A stretch of DNA of 64,000 bases from Mastigias papua (taxonomy: Eukaryota; Cnidaria; Scyphozoa; Rhizostomeae; Mastigiidae): assembly GCA_964019165.1 (NCBI GenBank), contig OZ025286.1, forward strand, positions 11,856,401 through 11,920,400, in the 5' to 3' direction. Numbering within the stretch: the stretch's first letter is position 1; each line of letters opens with the position of its first letter. Of the stretch, positions 1-11,380 are shown piece after piece. A model generated the notes under the pieces. It saw only the letters and a program-made list of their open reading frames with translations, ran no database searches and had not been told where the DNA came from. Position numbers and translations under genes: made by a program.

Positions 1-418
1 TTATAGCTATGTTTAGCAAAGGTTAAACAGTATGTTAATTATTTTGGTATTTGTCTGAAACACTTTAGCAACTCCCATATTACTAGCAGACTAACTTACA
101 GGAGTTAAATGTTTACAAAGAAAAGAGATGTTGCTCACTTATATGATGCTTTATATAGATAGAGAACTAGACATGGAGGCATCAGTTCATTAGGCACCAA
201 TTGGAACAAATCAAAGTTAACTTCAATATCTGTGACATCATTACTTGACTATGTGGCAGAATCGCGAAACCACTCAAATCAGTAGCATAGTCTACAAGTA
301 ACAGTAATGTTACAAATTCCCACGTTAGATATAATCAAAACCTTTACTTACACACAAGTGTAATTGTGGGTGATGCCTTTTAGTGTACTTTATATACCTA
401 ATTGATTCGACATAGTAT

Positions 419-430
<12 letters not shown>
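1..430. repeat. Dispersed repeat A, copy 1 (runs off the window edge)
   Basis: This non-coding sequence recurs in the same orientation at 3741-4165, offset 3740 bases, with roughly 93% identity by eye. Both copies run directly into a (TA)n array. No ORF of note is present. It may be the 3' part of an unidentified mobile element or one end of a segmental duplication; the order A-B-A'-B' with repeat B (1366-2015 and 7615-8267) favours duplication. Confidence 0.75.

Positions 431-475
<45 letters not shown>
424..475. repeat. (TA)n microsatellite
   Basis: About 26 uninterrupted TA units directly after repeat A. It is followed by a 16-base sequence ending in CTTAGTAT that recurs at about 740-755. 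Confidence 0.95.
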
Positions 476-476
<1 letters not shown>

Positions 477-539
477 TCATGACTTAGTATTTACCTATGT
501 CAGCCTTAGCCGAATTAAGATAACATAGTACGCTTGGCT

Positions 540-564
540 CTGAAGAAGGCATTATAGCCGAAAC
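540..564 (+). ncRNA. Hammerhead ribozyme-type core
   Basis: CTGAAGA fits the CUGANGA core. It is followed by a stem II of AGGC/AGCC type and then GAAAC. Helices I and III and the cleavage site cannot be assigned with confidence by eye. All conserved core bases visible here are intact. Confidence 0.5.
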
Positions 565-597
565 ATAGAGAAGGCCCTAGATGCGTTGAGGGACTCA

Positions 598-624
598 CGG
601 TGGAATGACCTTAAGATTCCACCG
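598..624 (+). other. Perfect 9-bp hairpin
   Basis: CGGTGGAAT pairs with ATTCCACCG across a 9-nt loop. It lies between the hammerhead-type core and the tRNA-like sequence and is probably a structural part of the short element. Confidence 0.7.
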
Positions 625-635
625 CTATTCTTTTG

Positions 636-712
636 TGCCTGGATGGCGCAATTGATTAGCACAGGTGTCTTCTGATCTAAACATCGCGAGTTCGAATCCG
701 CACTGGGGCTAA
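636..712 (+). repeat. tRNA-like SINE head
   Basis: The A-box-like TGGCGCAATTGATTAGCAC and the B-box-like GAGTTCGAATCC are spaced as in a tRNA. Acceptor and T stems are imperfect, so this is a tRNA-derived or pseudo-tRNA sequence rather than a functional tRNA gene. Confidence 0.6.
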
Positions 713-751
713 AAGAAATTTTCCAAATTGTGGTAGCCCACTCATGACTTA

Positions 752-1365
<614 letters not shown>

Positions 1366-2015
1366 TTGCTTGATTTTGAATTAGCATATTTTGTATGTCA
1401 TATCTATGTTGCTGAGATGGTCCCATATTAATTCTATATTCTCTCTTTGGGTTTTACACTGTCTTAACCTAAAAGAGACCTGCAAGTTACCATCAACAAG
1501 GAAAGACATTCTCCATTGAATATGTATGACACAAATAACAACTCGATTCTTTAATGCTTTCTAACTATATTCTACGTAATTGACCACAATGAATTGGGAA
1601 CTAAGTACCGAGTTCTCCACGAGACTTATCTGCTGTTGGCACGCGTCATTTCAAGGAGTATGGCTACAAGAAAGGAACACACTTTCTCAGTTAATCGTCA
1701 ACCGTGTTGCATTTCAGTAGTCACATCATATTAAATATGACTTTTGAAGCCAATAGTATTGCAAGAGGTTGGCTATAGGGCATAATGCTCTAAATATTGA
1801 AGTTCGACACTCTAGTCAGATAACTTCCAGAGAATTCTAGAACATTCTTTATAATGAATATTCTTGACAGATATTATCTAGAAAGTATAAGTAACTAGTA
1901 CCGTGATCTAGAATACTATTTGTAGATGTAGCATTGAAGCATGATTTTGCATACACTTCAGGATGATCCCATCAATGAAGTTTCTAGAATATTGTAAATG
2001 CTATGTAATTCACTC
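1366..2015. repeat. Dispersed repeat B, copy 1
   Basis: It matches 7615-8267 in the same orientation (offset about 6250 bases) at roughly 98-99% identity: only about eight differences were seen over ~640 bases. Clean TG...CA ends and a protein-coding interior are missing, so an LTR pair is not supported. It is much less diverged than repeat A. Confidence 0.85.
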
Positions 2016-2400
2016 TTAGAATTGTCGATCAGGTCAGTGCTAAGTAAGATGAGTCTTATTAATATAGTAGATTGTGCACATCAAAGAGTACAGCATAAGC
2101 TATAATTTTCTTTGCAATCAAGTTATGGAGCTTGTTTTGTTGTTGAATTGGTGTATTTCTCTGATTAGTAACTATTGGATGTTGATTCTTACTGGAATAT
2201 GCTTTGCTTTGGCACTACCGTACGGAATTACGTAGTATATGTTAAAATTTAGAGAGATATATGTGATGTAATAAGCACATTTCTTGCATTTCATGATTCA
2301 GAAAGAAGAATATCATAGTTGCTGTCTACAATGCAAGGATTCAAAGTGAACTATACTGCTTCAACTACCACTGGAATAGGGAGATGTAAAACGAATGATG
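2016..2400. other. Unassigned AT-rich stretch
   Basis: Nothing recognisable was seen between repeat B and the minisatellite. Confidence 0.4.
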
Positions 2401-2697
2401 GGACACCACTAAGCGCACGCCAAAGCGCAGTTTCATAGACAGAATTCAGTTCAAACATAATTCAATCATTCTGGGGACACCACTGAGTGCAAGCCAAAGT
2501 GCAGTTTCGTAAACAGAATTCAGTTCAAGCATAATTCAATCATTCTACGACACCACTAAGCGCAAGCCAAATTGCAGTTTCGTAACCAAAGTTCAGTTCA
2601 AACATAACTCAATAATTCTACAGACACAACTAAGCGCAAGCCAAATTGCAGTTTCATAAACAGAATTCAGTTCAAACATAATTCAGTCATTCTAATC
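2401..2697. repeat. Minisatellite, four ~74-bp units
   Basis: Units begin near 2401, 2475, 2548 and 2622. Each starts with GACACCACT or a close variant, passes through GCCAAA.TGCAGTTTC and ends in CAATCATTCT. The units differ by a few substitutions, so this is an older tandem array. Confidence 0.9.
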
Positions 2698-3117
2698 TTA
2701 TACCAGACAATGGTGTTCTCTTAACGACAAGCAGTCTATAGCATAACCCATTTGAAGTGTTTATGATTTCGCTTTGTTCCAATGTGATTTGGCAGTTATC
2801 TCTTTATCTCATTAAAATATCTTATTCTTTTCTAAGGATAATGTACAGTGGTGTGATATGAATAGAACTGAATTTTCCTGTTTGGAATACGTTCCCAGTC
2901 TTTAATGGAGACACTTTTATCGACTGGAAATACACGTTGCATTATAAGAATGTGGTTTGTAAGAAAGTAGTACTCGAATGCTCACAAAATTAAACGCTTT
3001 CAGTATTCAACTTATGAGACCTTTAAGAAAATTGATAAATCATCTACCAGTACTATTCCAATATTCCAAAAGCAGTCATTGCTTATATGTACGTGCAGCT
3101 TATATGTCATTCCAAAA

Positions 3118-3362
3118 GCAGACATATGTACGTGAGCTTACTCACGCCCCCATAGTTATTGACTTAGTGAGTGACCTGATTAACGCCCCCATGGCTACAT
3201 AAGGCCATATTTTCGCAACTTCTATCCCTTCACTGATGATGGCTCATGATTTAGTCGAAACGTTTGATTATGTCTTACAATTTTACTGATTATGTCTTGT
3301 TAGGTCTGAGGTCTACCGGTTATGTCACTGAATTTCATCATCAAGCTGCGTTTTCCAACAAC
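3118..3362 (+). mobile_element. Penelope-like terminal repeat (pLTR) with hammerhead, family P1, copy 1
   Basis: It is nearly identical to 45913-46108 plus 46189-46222. At the second site it directly follows a PLE GIY-YIG coding end, which identifies this piece as the 3' terminal part of a PLE. Shared landmarks are CTTACTCACGCCCC, ATAAGGCCATATTTTCGCAA, the hammerhead core and AAGCTGCGTTTTCCAACAA. About 80 bases present at 46108-46189 are missing here. No PLE coding sequence remains upstream. Confidence 0.75.
3233..3261 (+). ncRNA. Hammerhead ribozyme core in PLE terminal repeat
   Basis: CTGATGA, a stem II of GGCT/AGTC (one G-U pair) with an 8-nt loop, then GAAAC. PLE hammerheads of this kind are established. 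A GTC triplet about 10 bases downstream could be the cleavage site, with only a short helix III. All core bases are intact. Confidence 0.65.
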
Positions 3363-3740
3363 AGTCATTGCTTGTATTTAAGTCATATAGATTTGTTGTT
3401 GTAACAAATGTATTTGAATGCCATGTATATGTAGTTCCTCTCTATCTGTGTAGCACTGTACAGTTACGAAAACTTTGTCTAGTCTTTCAAGGAATGTCTC
3501 CATTTCAGCACTGAAATCAGCACAGAGCCAAAAGAATTGCGTTGTGCTGAGCCCAGTCGTCGCTAGTTCAAAAAGGCATTGTCAAGGTTCAGGTTCCAAT
3601 CCGACATTCATGAATTCATACATAAAAGCTATATTTCATGACAAGAATTATAGTATCAATTTGCGTGGAAGCTAGATATAATGCAACATATAGCCCTATC
3701 ATAGAAGCCAAGTTGTTGATACGTTTTTCAACTGCTTCAG

Positions 3741-4165
3741 TTATAGCTATGTTTAGCAAAGGTTAAACAGTATGTTAATTATTTTGGTATTTGTCTGAAA
3801 CACTTTAGCAACTCCCATATTACTAGCAGACTACCTTACAGGAGTTAAATGTTTACAAAGAAAAGAGATGTTGCTCACTTATATGATACTTTATATAGAT
3901 AGAGAACTAGAAATGGAGGCATCAGTTCATTAGGCACCAATTGGAACAAATCAAAGTTAAATCCAAGATCTGTTACATCACTACTTGACTATGTGGCAGA
4001 ATCGCGAAACCATTCAAATCAGTAGCATAGTCTACAAGTAACAGTAATGTTACAAATTCCCACGTTAGATATAATCAAGACCTTTAGTGACACAGAGGTG
4101 TAAGTATGGGTGATGCCTTGTAATGTCCTTTATATTCCTAATTGATTCGACTTTGTATTAGTTTC
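3741..4165. repeat. Dispersed repeat A, copy 2
   Basis: Partner of 1-430, starting with the same TTATAGCTATGTTTAGCAAA and again ending at a (TA)n array. Confidence 0.8.
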
Positions 4166-4168
4166 TTT

Positions 4169-4278
<110 letters not shown>

Positions 4279-4356
4279 AAAAATATGCTGGTACTGCTGA
4301 ATTTCACTACAGTACGAGCAAGCAGTACCTTGTTTTAGGCATACTGGACAGCTTAT

Positions 4357-4376
4357 TTTCGTCGGACACTCGTCAG
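4357..4376 (-). ncRNA. Hammerhead-type core at the 3' end of the PLE relic
   Basis: On the minus strand CTGACGA is followed by GTGTCCGAC and GAAAA. Position 7 of the core is free, so CTGACGA is allowed. Stem II is very short (GT/AC) and helix III is unclear. Placement 3' of a GIY-YIG domain supports the call. Confidence 0.45.
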
Positions 4377-5225
4377 AGTATGAAACTACTGATAGCGACC
4401 GAAAGGTGAACCGAAATTTATAGCCAGATGCGGGTGAACGTGATATGATGAATAAAGTGTTCAGTTAGCCGTATGATTGGCCACTTAGCACCTATTCACC
4501 ATTGTTCACCATAGTCCAAGTGAGACAATGAACTCTTTTTGTTTACAAAAGACTGGGTTTTGAGTCATTATGTAAGCTGATTCCAAAACACTTACATGAA
4601 AGGACGATCTTGCTTGCCCTATGATCCGGAAATTATCGCCTGAATATGTTTTGACCCATTCTGGGTTATTAATAAATGTTGTCCTATGGCCGAATCACTT
4701 TTCATTTTAGAATTAGAGCTTTTACACATACGAGGTGACTGTTCTCTTATTGTAGTGCTTTTCGCAATGATGCTCGTGGGTACATGTTGTTTTAGTCTGT
4801 CTGCTAGTCTCTGCGTAGTACGCCCTACTTACCGAGCGTCACGTCGACACGAAAATTCATATATACTACATAGCTTTTGTGAGTGGTAGTAATGCTATCT
4901 TATTTAGCAGATGGCAGCATGACCTTAGTATTGTAGACCACACGAGATTTCACAGCATAGAAACAGGAAATGATGGCTTTGTTAATTTGGTTTTCAAATT
5001 TTCATGAAACATTACCAATCCAGGGCAATTTTAGGTAAACTGGGCACTTCTCAGGATCACACGGTTTTTCCGCTGCAAAGTTGACAAGTTCTTGCTTAAT
5101 ACAAGAAATAAGGACATCATCTGGATATCCATTTTCAATGAGCAGCTGTTTTACTCTATCAAGCTCTGAGCCTAATTTAATTTTGGAGCAAATCATTAGT
5201 GCCCTGTGAACTAAGGTTTTAATTT
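4357..5225 (-). pseudogene. Penelope-like element C-terminal relic (linker, GIY-YIG, 3' hammerhead), family P3
   Basis: On the minus strand, 5225-5002 is open and reads a typical PLE linker between RT and endonuclease: HRALMICSKIKLGSELDRVK, then NGYPDD and LPWIGNVS. Below 5002 the frame is broken by many stops, but a GIY-YIG-like block survives with VVY, R(X)QT, NNMYPRASLRK and ENSHLVC. The same block occurs at 26480-26840, and an RT relic of similar type lies at 40625-41065. A hammerhead-type core lies just 3' (4357-4376), as expected of a PLE terminus. This copy is dead. Confidence 0.75.
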
Positions 5226-5340
5226 GAACTACTACGCAGAGACTAGCAGATAGAATAGAACAACATGTACCCACGAGCATCATTACGACAAACACTATAA
5301 TAAGAGAGCAGTCACCTCATATGTGTAACAACTCTAATTA
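5226..5340 (+). pseudogene. Inverted fragment of the same PLE GIY-YIG domain
   Basis: The plus strand reads a block with ETSRQIEQHVPTSI and REQSPHMCNNSN, homologous to the minus-strand block at about 4690-4860. The two are in opposite orientation and meet near 5225, giving a head-to-head junction of two PLE 3' regions. Partial inverted arrangements are common for PLEs. Confidence 0.6.
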
Positions 5341-5495
5341 AACGCGAGGGCTTGTCCACTCGTGCGAGCTATTTCTTACGAAAAGGCTATTTCTTAGGAA
5401 ATATATATATATATAATAATAAGTCAAAGCCGCACTAACTTAGTATATAAATAAAACATAGATAATTTAAAAATATACTTTCTTCTGTTGTAAAC

Positions 5496-5519
5496 GTTTC
5501 GATATATTATCTTCATCAG
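5496..5519 (-). ncRNA. Hammerhead ribozyme core, minus strand
   Basis: CTGATGA, a hairpin AGATAATATATC (GAT/ATC pairs) as stem II, then GAAAC and GTTT. Core bases are intact. It is probably part of a PLE terminal repeat flanked by the (TA)n array at 5527. Confidence 0.6.
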
Positions 5520-5522
5520 TAC

Positions 5523-5526
<4 letters not shown>

Positions 5527-5603
<77 letters not shown>
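5527..5603. repeat. (TA)n microsatellite
   Basis: About 38 TA units between the hammerhead-bearing fragment and a fold-back MITE. Confidence 0.95.
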
Positions 5604-5605
<2 letters not shown>

Positions 5606-6109
5606 TAGCTTAGTACTGATAGCCCGCTAAACGCGGAGTTCCCTATCCCCAGTTCACAAGGTTACAGATTAGCCTTGGAAAGACTAACGCTGTGCCCCCA
5701 TGAAAGCTGAATAGTCTGCACCTTCGAAGAGCAAGGATCCAAAAAGCTCGCATAGGATCACGAGAAGGTGACATCATGGGCCTCTGTAATGGAGCACATG
5801 ACCTTCGGCCTTGCATTGTGTAAATTGAGGGAAATTACGAGAAAAAATTGTGCAAAAAATGCTCGGATACCTGCGCTAGGCTATGGGGCTTCTTGACTTT
5901 CAAACTTTACTGTACAGCCCCGTAGCCTAGCGCAGGTATCTGAGCATTCTCGTAATTTTCCTTAATTTTACACAATGCAAGGCCAAAGGTCACGTGATCC
6001 ATTACAGAGGCCCATGATGTTACCTTCTCGTGTTCCAAGGCTAATCTGTAACCTTGTGAACTGGGGATAGGGGAGCCCGCGTTTAGCGGGCTATCAGTAC
6101 TAAGCTAGT
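5604..6109. mobile_element. Fold-back MITE with ~200-bp inverted arms
   Basis: The left end ACTAGCTTAGTACTGATAG is the reverse complement of the right end at 6109. The arms continue inward as near-perfect inverted repeats through the motifs AGCCCGCTAAACGCGG, CACAAGGTTACAGATTAGCC, TTGCATTGTGTAAA and ACCTGCGCTAGGCTA, meeting near 5900-5920. The left arm carries a ~85-base insertion (about 5683-5765) that the right arm lacks. There is no ORF. The element abuts (TA)n, so a TA target duplication is possible but cannot be proven. Confidence 0.85.
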
Positions 6110-7614
6110 CTCATGTATATGAAATAGACACATAAGTCTTCAAAATGTTCTTTAGAGTGAGACATTATTGAGCTACATTACGTATAGTGTCCTGCATACT
6201 TCACTTCTAACCTAGAGAGTGTTGTAAAATCTAGTAGTATAATTGTAACAGTGCATAACATACAATATGGCGAATCAATTGACAGGTATGACGACGGCTA
6301 TGATCTAGTGGGTGATCACAAATTTCCTCACAGGTACACAATTAAATATGAGCCATAAACCTGTAATATGGTTGCATCCAGTAATCCTTTGGCATCTGGT
6401 ATATTGGCTTTCTTTAGCCATTAAATTAGCTTGTATCGAATTATAATAGCTAAGAGGACTCCATAGTGTTACTTCATAAAAATGAAAGAATACTGTTATG
6501 TACAGGTAACATGCTATACAATAGTAATCATCAAGTCAGGTTTCGAGCAATAACAGTATTTTGGGTGGGGGGTTATGGTAGAGACTCGGAAAAATCAAGT
6601 CTAAACAATAGAGCTGATCATGCTATCTAATAGTAAGAAATCCATTTAAACTGAATCATCATATACAGAATGATCTATGGAAATCATTAATTGAATTTAT
6701 AGCAACTGTTTTCCAGCAAAGAAGCGTTCAGGATAAAGGAACCCCTAATTTGACTCCTCAAAAGGTACACTACGATCCATAGTGGAAAGAACTATAAAAG
6801 TATTGTAAATAAAGAGTACTGGGATTCAGCTAGAAACTGTACTGGGAGTAAGTAAGGCATCAGCTACTGGGACTGAGAGTAATACGAAACGCCCCTTAAG
6901 AGTTTGGAGAGAATGCACGTGATGGTTTTCTCAACTAATGCAAGAAAAAGAAACAGAGACAGAGTATCAAAATGCAATAATCCACAGACTAAATTGGATG
7001 AGATCCCAGCTTTAACCTAAAAATACACAAAGAGCTATGTAGAAGTTACAGAGAACATCTCAACTGTATACAATGCCAGAGTGGCCTAGCATAGTTGAAA
7101 ATGAACAGCACGCTAAAAATCCTAGCAATTATTAGTCCAGTAGGCATCTGCCGAACAACTTCCAGAACCTCTGCAGTCACAAATCTGTGATGTAGTTGTT
7201 GGGAAACAAAGGATTGAATGTATCTGTGATCGTGAGATGAACTTGGGAATCCCCTCGCGTGTCTCTAGAGAATCTACACCAGAATGAAGATTGAAGGATA
7301 CCAAAACGTTTTGTGGCTAACACTCAAGAAACTTAGCAAGTCACGAACTTAGCTTGTAATCACACTTGACATGAAAGATGAACAGCAGCCTGTTCATTCC
7401 TTAAACCATAAGGGGGGGGGGGCTAAGCACCCCTCAGAGTTATAATTGATAACACAATTATCAACCTCATAGTGGAAAAACACGGACAAAAATTTGGAAG
7501 TTAGACAAAACAATTTCAGTACGCTACTGGTAGATATTTTATCACGGCTTACATTATTTTCCTCAAAATAAAACTGGAACTTCACATCGTGCGAAAGCAG
7601 ACCAAGTCCGGATT
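6110..7614. other. Long stretch without recognisable features
   Basis: Only short frames without coding signals and an 11-12-base G run near 7411-7422. No homology to other parts of the window was noticed. Confidence 0.4.
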
Positions 7615-8267
7615 TTTGCTTGATTTTGAATTAGCATATTTTGTATGTCATGTCTATGTTGCTGAGATGGTCCCATATTAATTCTATATTCTCTCTTTGG
7701 GTTTCACACTGTCTTAACCTAAAAGAGACCTGCAAGTTACCATCAACAAGGAAAGACATTCTCCATTGAATATGTATGACACAAATAACAACTCGATTCT
7801 TTAATGCTTTCTAACTATATTCTACGTAATTGACCACAATGAATTGGGAACTAAGTACCGAGTTCTCCACGAGACTTATCTGCTGTTGGCACGGGTCATT
7901 TCAAGGAGTATGGCTACAAGAAAGGAACACACTTTCTCAGTTAATCGTCAACCGTGTTGCATTTCAGTAGTCACATCATATTAAATATGACTTTTGAAGC
8001 CAATAGTATTGCAAGAGGTTGGCTATAGGGCATAATGCTCTAAATATTGAAGTTCGACACTCTAGTCAGATAACTTCCAGAGAATTCTAGAACATTCTTT
8101 ATAATGAATATTCTTGACAGATATTATCTAGAAAGTATAAGTAACTAGTACCGTGATCTAGAATACTATTTGTAGATGTAGCATTGAAGCATGATTTTGC
8201 ATACACTTCAGGATGATCCCATCAAGAAAGTTTCTAGAATATTGTAAATACTATATAATTCACTCTC
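7615..8267. repeat. Dispersed repeat B, copy 2
   Basis: Same sequence as 1366-2015, starting at TTTGCTTGATTTTGAATTAG. The copies diverge sharply after the TTCACTCT motif at the right end and before the motif at the left. Confidence 0.85.
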
Positions 8268-8916
8268 AGTATTTTGTTAGTTAAGTGAAATGTGTTGCTG
8301 TGCTCTTAAATCCCTTGAAATTCAAATTATATTGCAGATAACGTTAGCAGGAGAGCGTAAAAGGGGTTGTCGAAAATTGTCCTTTGAAGTTGATTTTCGG
8401 AAATTATTGTGCGGAAATTACGGTTTATTGCCATGTAGGTGATGCTCATTCATGTCAATACTCTTGCTCAATATCTGCTTTGCAAATTTTGTGAAGTATA
8501 CAAATACCAGATAGCCACATCCACTCCACAGAGGTTCATTTCCCTACGAGCAGGATTGGAGTGTGCAAGGAAACAAATGGTCGTCAAAGAAATTAGAGAT
8601 TGAAGACTTATATGATATCGTATAACAGCAGCTTATTCCAAAGGTCATAAACCGAGTGCCGGAGAATTCAAGTAGAAAATAGCGAATTAAACTTCGACAA
8701 ACGACCGTTATGAAGTGCCTTCCAGTTTCTACTCCTAATGAGGATGTTGCCTTTAGGCCACATGCCGTCCGAGTACTATCTACAAGTGGGCAAGAACAGT
8801 GTTACCTCTCTCATTAAGCTAAAGATTTTTCAAATTGTATTTCGGTAGTTTCATACCTTAAGTATGTTAAGTAAAACCATATTTTTACACACAAAAACAC
8901 TTACATCAGTTTATCC
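8268..8916. other. 3' flank of the PLE, no clear features
   Basis: This lies downstream (minus strand) of the PLE stop codon. No hammerhead core was found: the nearest look-alike near 8900-8930 lacks the GAAA box. Confidence 0.4.
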
Positions 8917-11380
8917 TCAGAATTTTAGTTGCCCCTCGGCAACCTCCTCAGTGAGAATTGGTCGATTTCTCGTTCTCATGATTTCTTCTTTAAAGAAGTT
9001 CGTTAAATTATCACGTCGAATACGATCTCTTTCACGCAAAGCGTTCGAATTTCCCCATTCATCTTTGGTGTTCAACTCCGGGTAAACGTAAAGCTCTTTA
9101 ATGAGTATCGGCTCAGTCACTTGTCTTAGCATAGCATCATTGCCAGACGACGAAACCACCTTCACCTTAACATCCTGTCTTTCACCCCCATGTTTCTCTT
9201 CAATGTGTTTTTGAAAACTTGAGTTTTTATCCTTTACCTGGTACTTTGTTAAATGCTCCTTAACTCTTTCCCCTATGCTCCTTGCCGTTTCTCCAACGTA
9301 CAAACCATCATTTATATTACTCCCAGTACACCCTTGACACTTAATTTGGTATACAACACCTCTTCCTTTGCAGTTAGTACTAGAATCTAATTTGCACATC
9401 TTGCATTTATTTTGGTTGCATTTTCCTTCACGGAAGGGATCTGATTTTGTTAGTAATTTCTTCAAAGATTTTCCTGCTCGTTCAACAACACGGATTTTAA
9501 GACCTGCTTCTTTTAGTGCTTTTCTGTGTGCTTTCGCTAACTGCCCATTGGGTGTTGCCTCCACAAACATAACTGTTTCATGATCACCTATCTTATACCA
9601 ATTACACCGCGTGTCAACGTTTCTCTTGTCTCTTTCCCTTCTTTGCCAGAATTTACTCCTATACATTGGACATTGCCCAACTCTATCACGCTCTATAATG
9701 TTATCAATTACTCTCTTTGCTTTCTTATAAACTAGCACTTTGTCTTCTTGCGAGTATCCAAAAAACTGCATCCTGTGGATGAAGTGCTGTACATGTTTCG
9801 ATCTTTCCTCTCCATTGCATTGTACCGAAACATTTCTCATCACTCTCACCAGATCTGAAACCAATATACTAATTTTCGTTTGCATAGACAGTGCTGATTC
9901 TTTGTTAATTACATTTTGACTAGCATTATTCTTCATATAATGGGAGTGAAGGATTTGATATTTACTGTTACCTTCAACTTCAACTTCTTCTATCAACGGT
10001 TCAAGGTCTAAAACTGGCATTCTTCCGTTCGTATAATTTGATGGGTAGTCAATAGTTACCTGTATACTCTTGTGGATTTTATTGGCAATGTTCTTGATAA
10101 ATGTCATTACTGTTTTATCAACAGCTTCTCCCTCTACTTTTACATCCGGTTTTTCACAGACAATGTTTATGTCATCAACATATCTAGAATACATTTTAAC
10201 TTTTATTCCTTCATCTTCAAGTTTTCTTTTTAAGTGGCGGTCCCACCATACCATGTAGAGATTGGCAACATCGCCTGCTATCCGAACACCTATTGCCCCT
10301 CCCTTTGTCTGTCGATACAATTTATTTCCAAAGCAAAATACATGATTACACAAGGTCACTTCTAGACTTTTAGCCAGCGCAAATGCAACCATTCGTTTTA
10401 TCTCACTTTCATGTTTTGGTTTATTTTTACTTTAAGTCCAACCAGACCAACGCTTTTTAACATTTTTACTTGTACCACACGAAACTAATGTTGGTGTTCT
10501 TCCTTTGCCATCTCTAGTTGGACAATAATTGTAGACGTTTTTGGCCTCAAGTTCTTGTTTGGTTATTGTCAGTGATAAAAATAACCCAAGTTCGTTTATG
10601 TCAATGTGTTTAAATTTGATGTCACTTTCACTCAACATTTGTTCACATTTCTATACTGCAAACTTGATGTCAATCGAATGATACAGGGCCTCAACATCCA
10701 TGCTCCCAACTATGCATTTATCTAAGTTTTCTTGTTGATTACATTCTTAATTCTGCTGAATAGATCCTCCGTGCTTTCACAAACATCAGCAGATTCCTTG
10801 ATTAATGGTGTTAATATCATGAATAGAAAATGAGAAATGCGATAATTGCTAGCTATCACTGCACCACAGACAGGTCTTGTTGGCGGTCCTTTAATTGCAT
10901 CTTTGAATACTTTGTGATCTGTCCTCAAACCATATATTGGTGGAACCATGTTATTTGTAGAATGGAAGTTATTTGTAATTCGATCATCTCCTTTCATAAT
11001 CATGCACCATGCAGACATATGTGCATTGAGCAATTTCTCCGTATTATCATAATCTACTTGATTAACCTCTTCTGCATCTTGAAGGTGTGGCCTCATGCTT
11101 TCGATTAATTCTTTGGGGAATCGATTGAAAACCTACCTGATTTGTCTGTCGGATAACATATCATTTCATTGCGCTTAACGTTCTCTGTCAGGATTTGAAT
11201 CCCTCTTTTAACTGATGAAGTGATGTTTTCGCATCCTCTACTTTTCTTTGTGTATCCTTCAATTGCAGCGTTGATTTTAGTTTTGGCTAGTTGAATCTTC
11301 GTCTCAGTTTCTTCTTCTGCATATGGGGGCATAAATACTCTCTTGTTAAATGGTAAGTCCGTCGGGTGTACTCTTGTCAA
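8917..11380 (-). pseudogene. Penelope-like element (family P2), RT plus GIY-YIG, N-terminal half frameshifted
   Basis: PLEs encode a reverse transcriptase joined to a GIY-YIG endonuclease. The last 491 codons (10392-8917) are open. They carry the RT block RQTKGGAIGVRIAGDVANLY, the active-site box YVDD, a CNQNKCKMCKLDSSTNC cysteine cluster, and a GIY-YIG domain beginning GVVYQIKCQGC and GLYVGETARSIGERVKEH. Upstream, three more pieces in shifted frames (10638-10432, 11096-10722, 11380-11105) give IDINELGLFLSLTITKQELE, the PPIYGLRTDHK block (equivalent of LPKIHK), RPVCGAV and the N-terminal YPTDKSGRF block. At least three frame breaks inactivate the N-terminal half. The family differs from the PLE at 16.5 kb. 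Confidence 0.85.

Larger units (their letters stand above)
492..740 (+). mobile_element. Short SINE/retrozyme-like element with hammerhead-type core and tRNA-like segment
   Basis: A ~250-bp unit lies between two copies of ACTCATGACTTAGTAT (about 476-491 and 740-755), which look like a target duplication at the edge of (TA)n. In order it holds a hammerhead-type core (540-564), a perfect 9-bp hairpin (598-624, stem CGGTGGAAT) and a tRNA-like sequence with A and B boxes (about 636-712). There is no ORF. Small non-autonomous elements with hammerheads (retrozymes) and tRNA-derived SINEs are known; the combination here is inference from adjacency. Confidence 0.5.

Noticed and set aside
2401..2697. 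CRISPR array
   Set aside because: Four ~74-bp near-identical units without unique spacers form a minisatellite, and the context is eukaryotic.
8890..8930. Hammerhead downstream of PLE family P2
   Set aside because: CTGAGGA and CTGATG occur, but no GAAA box follows at the right distance.
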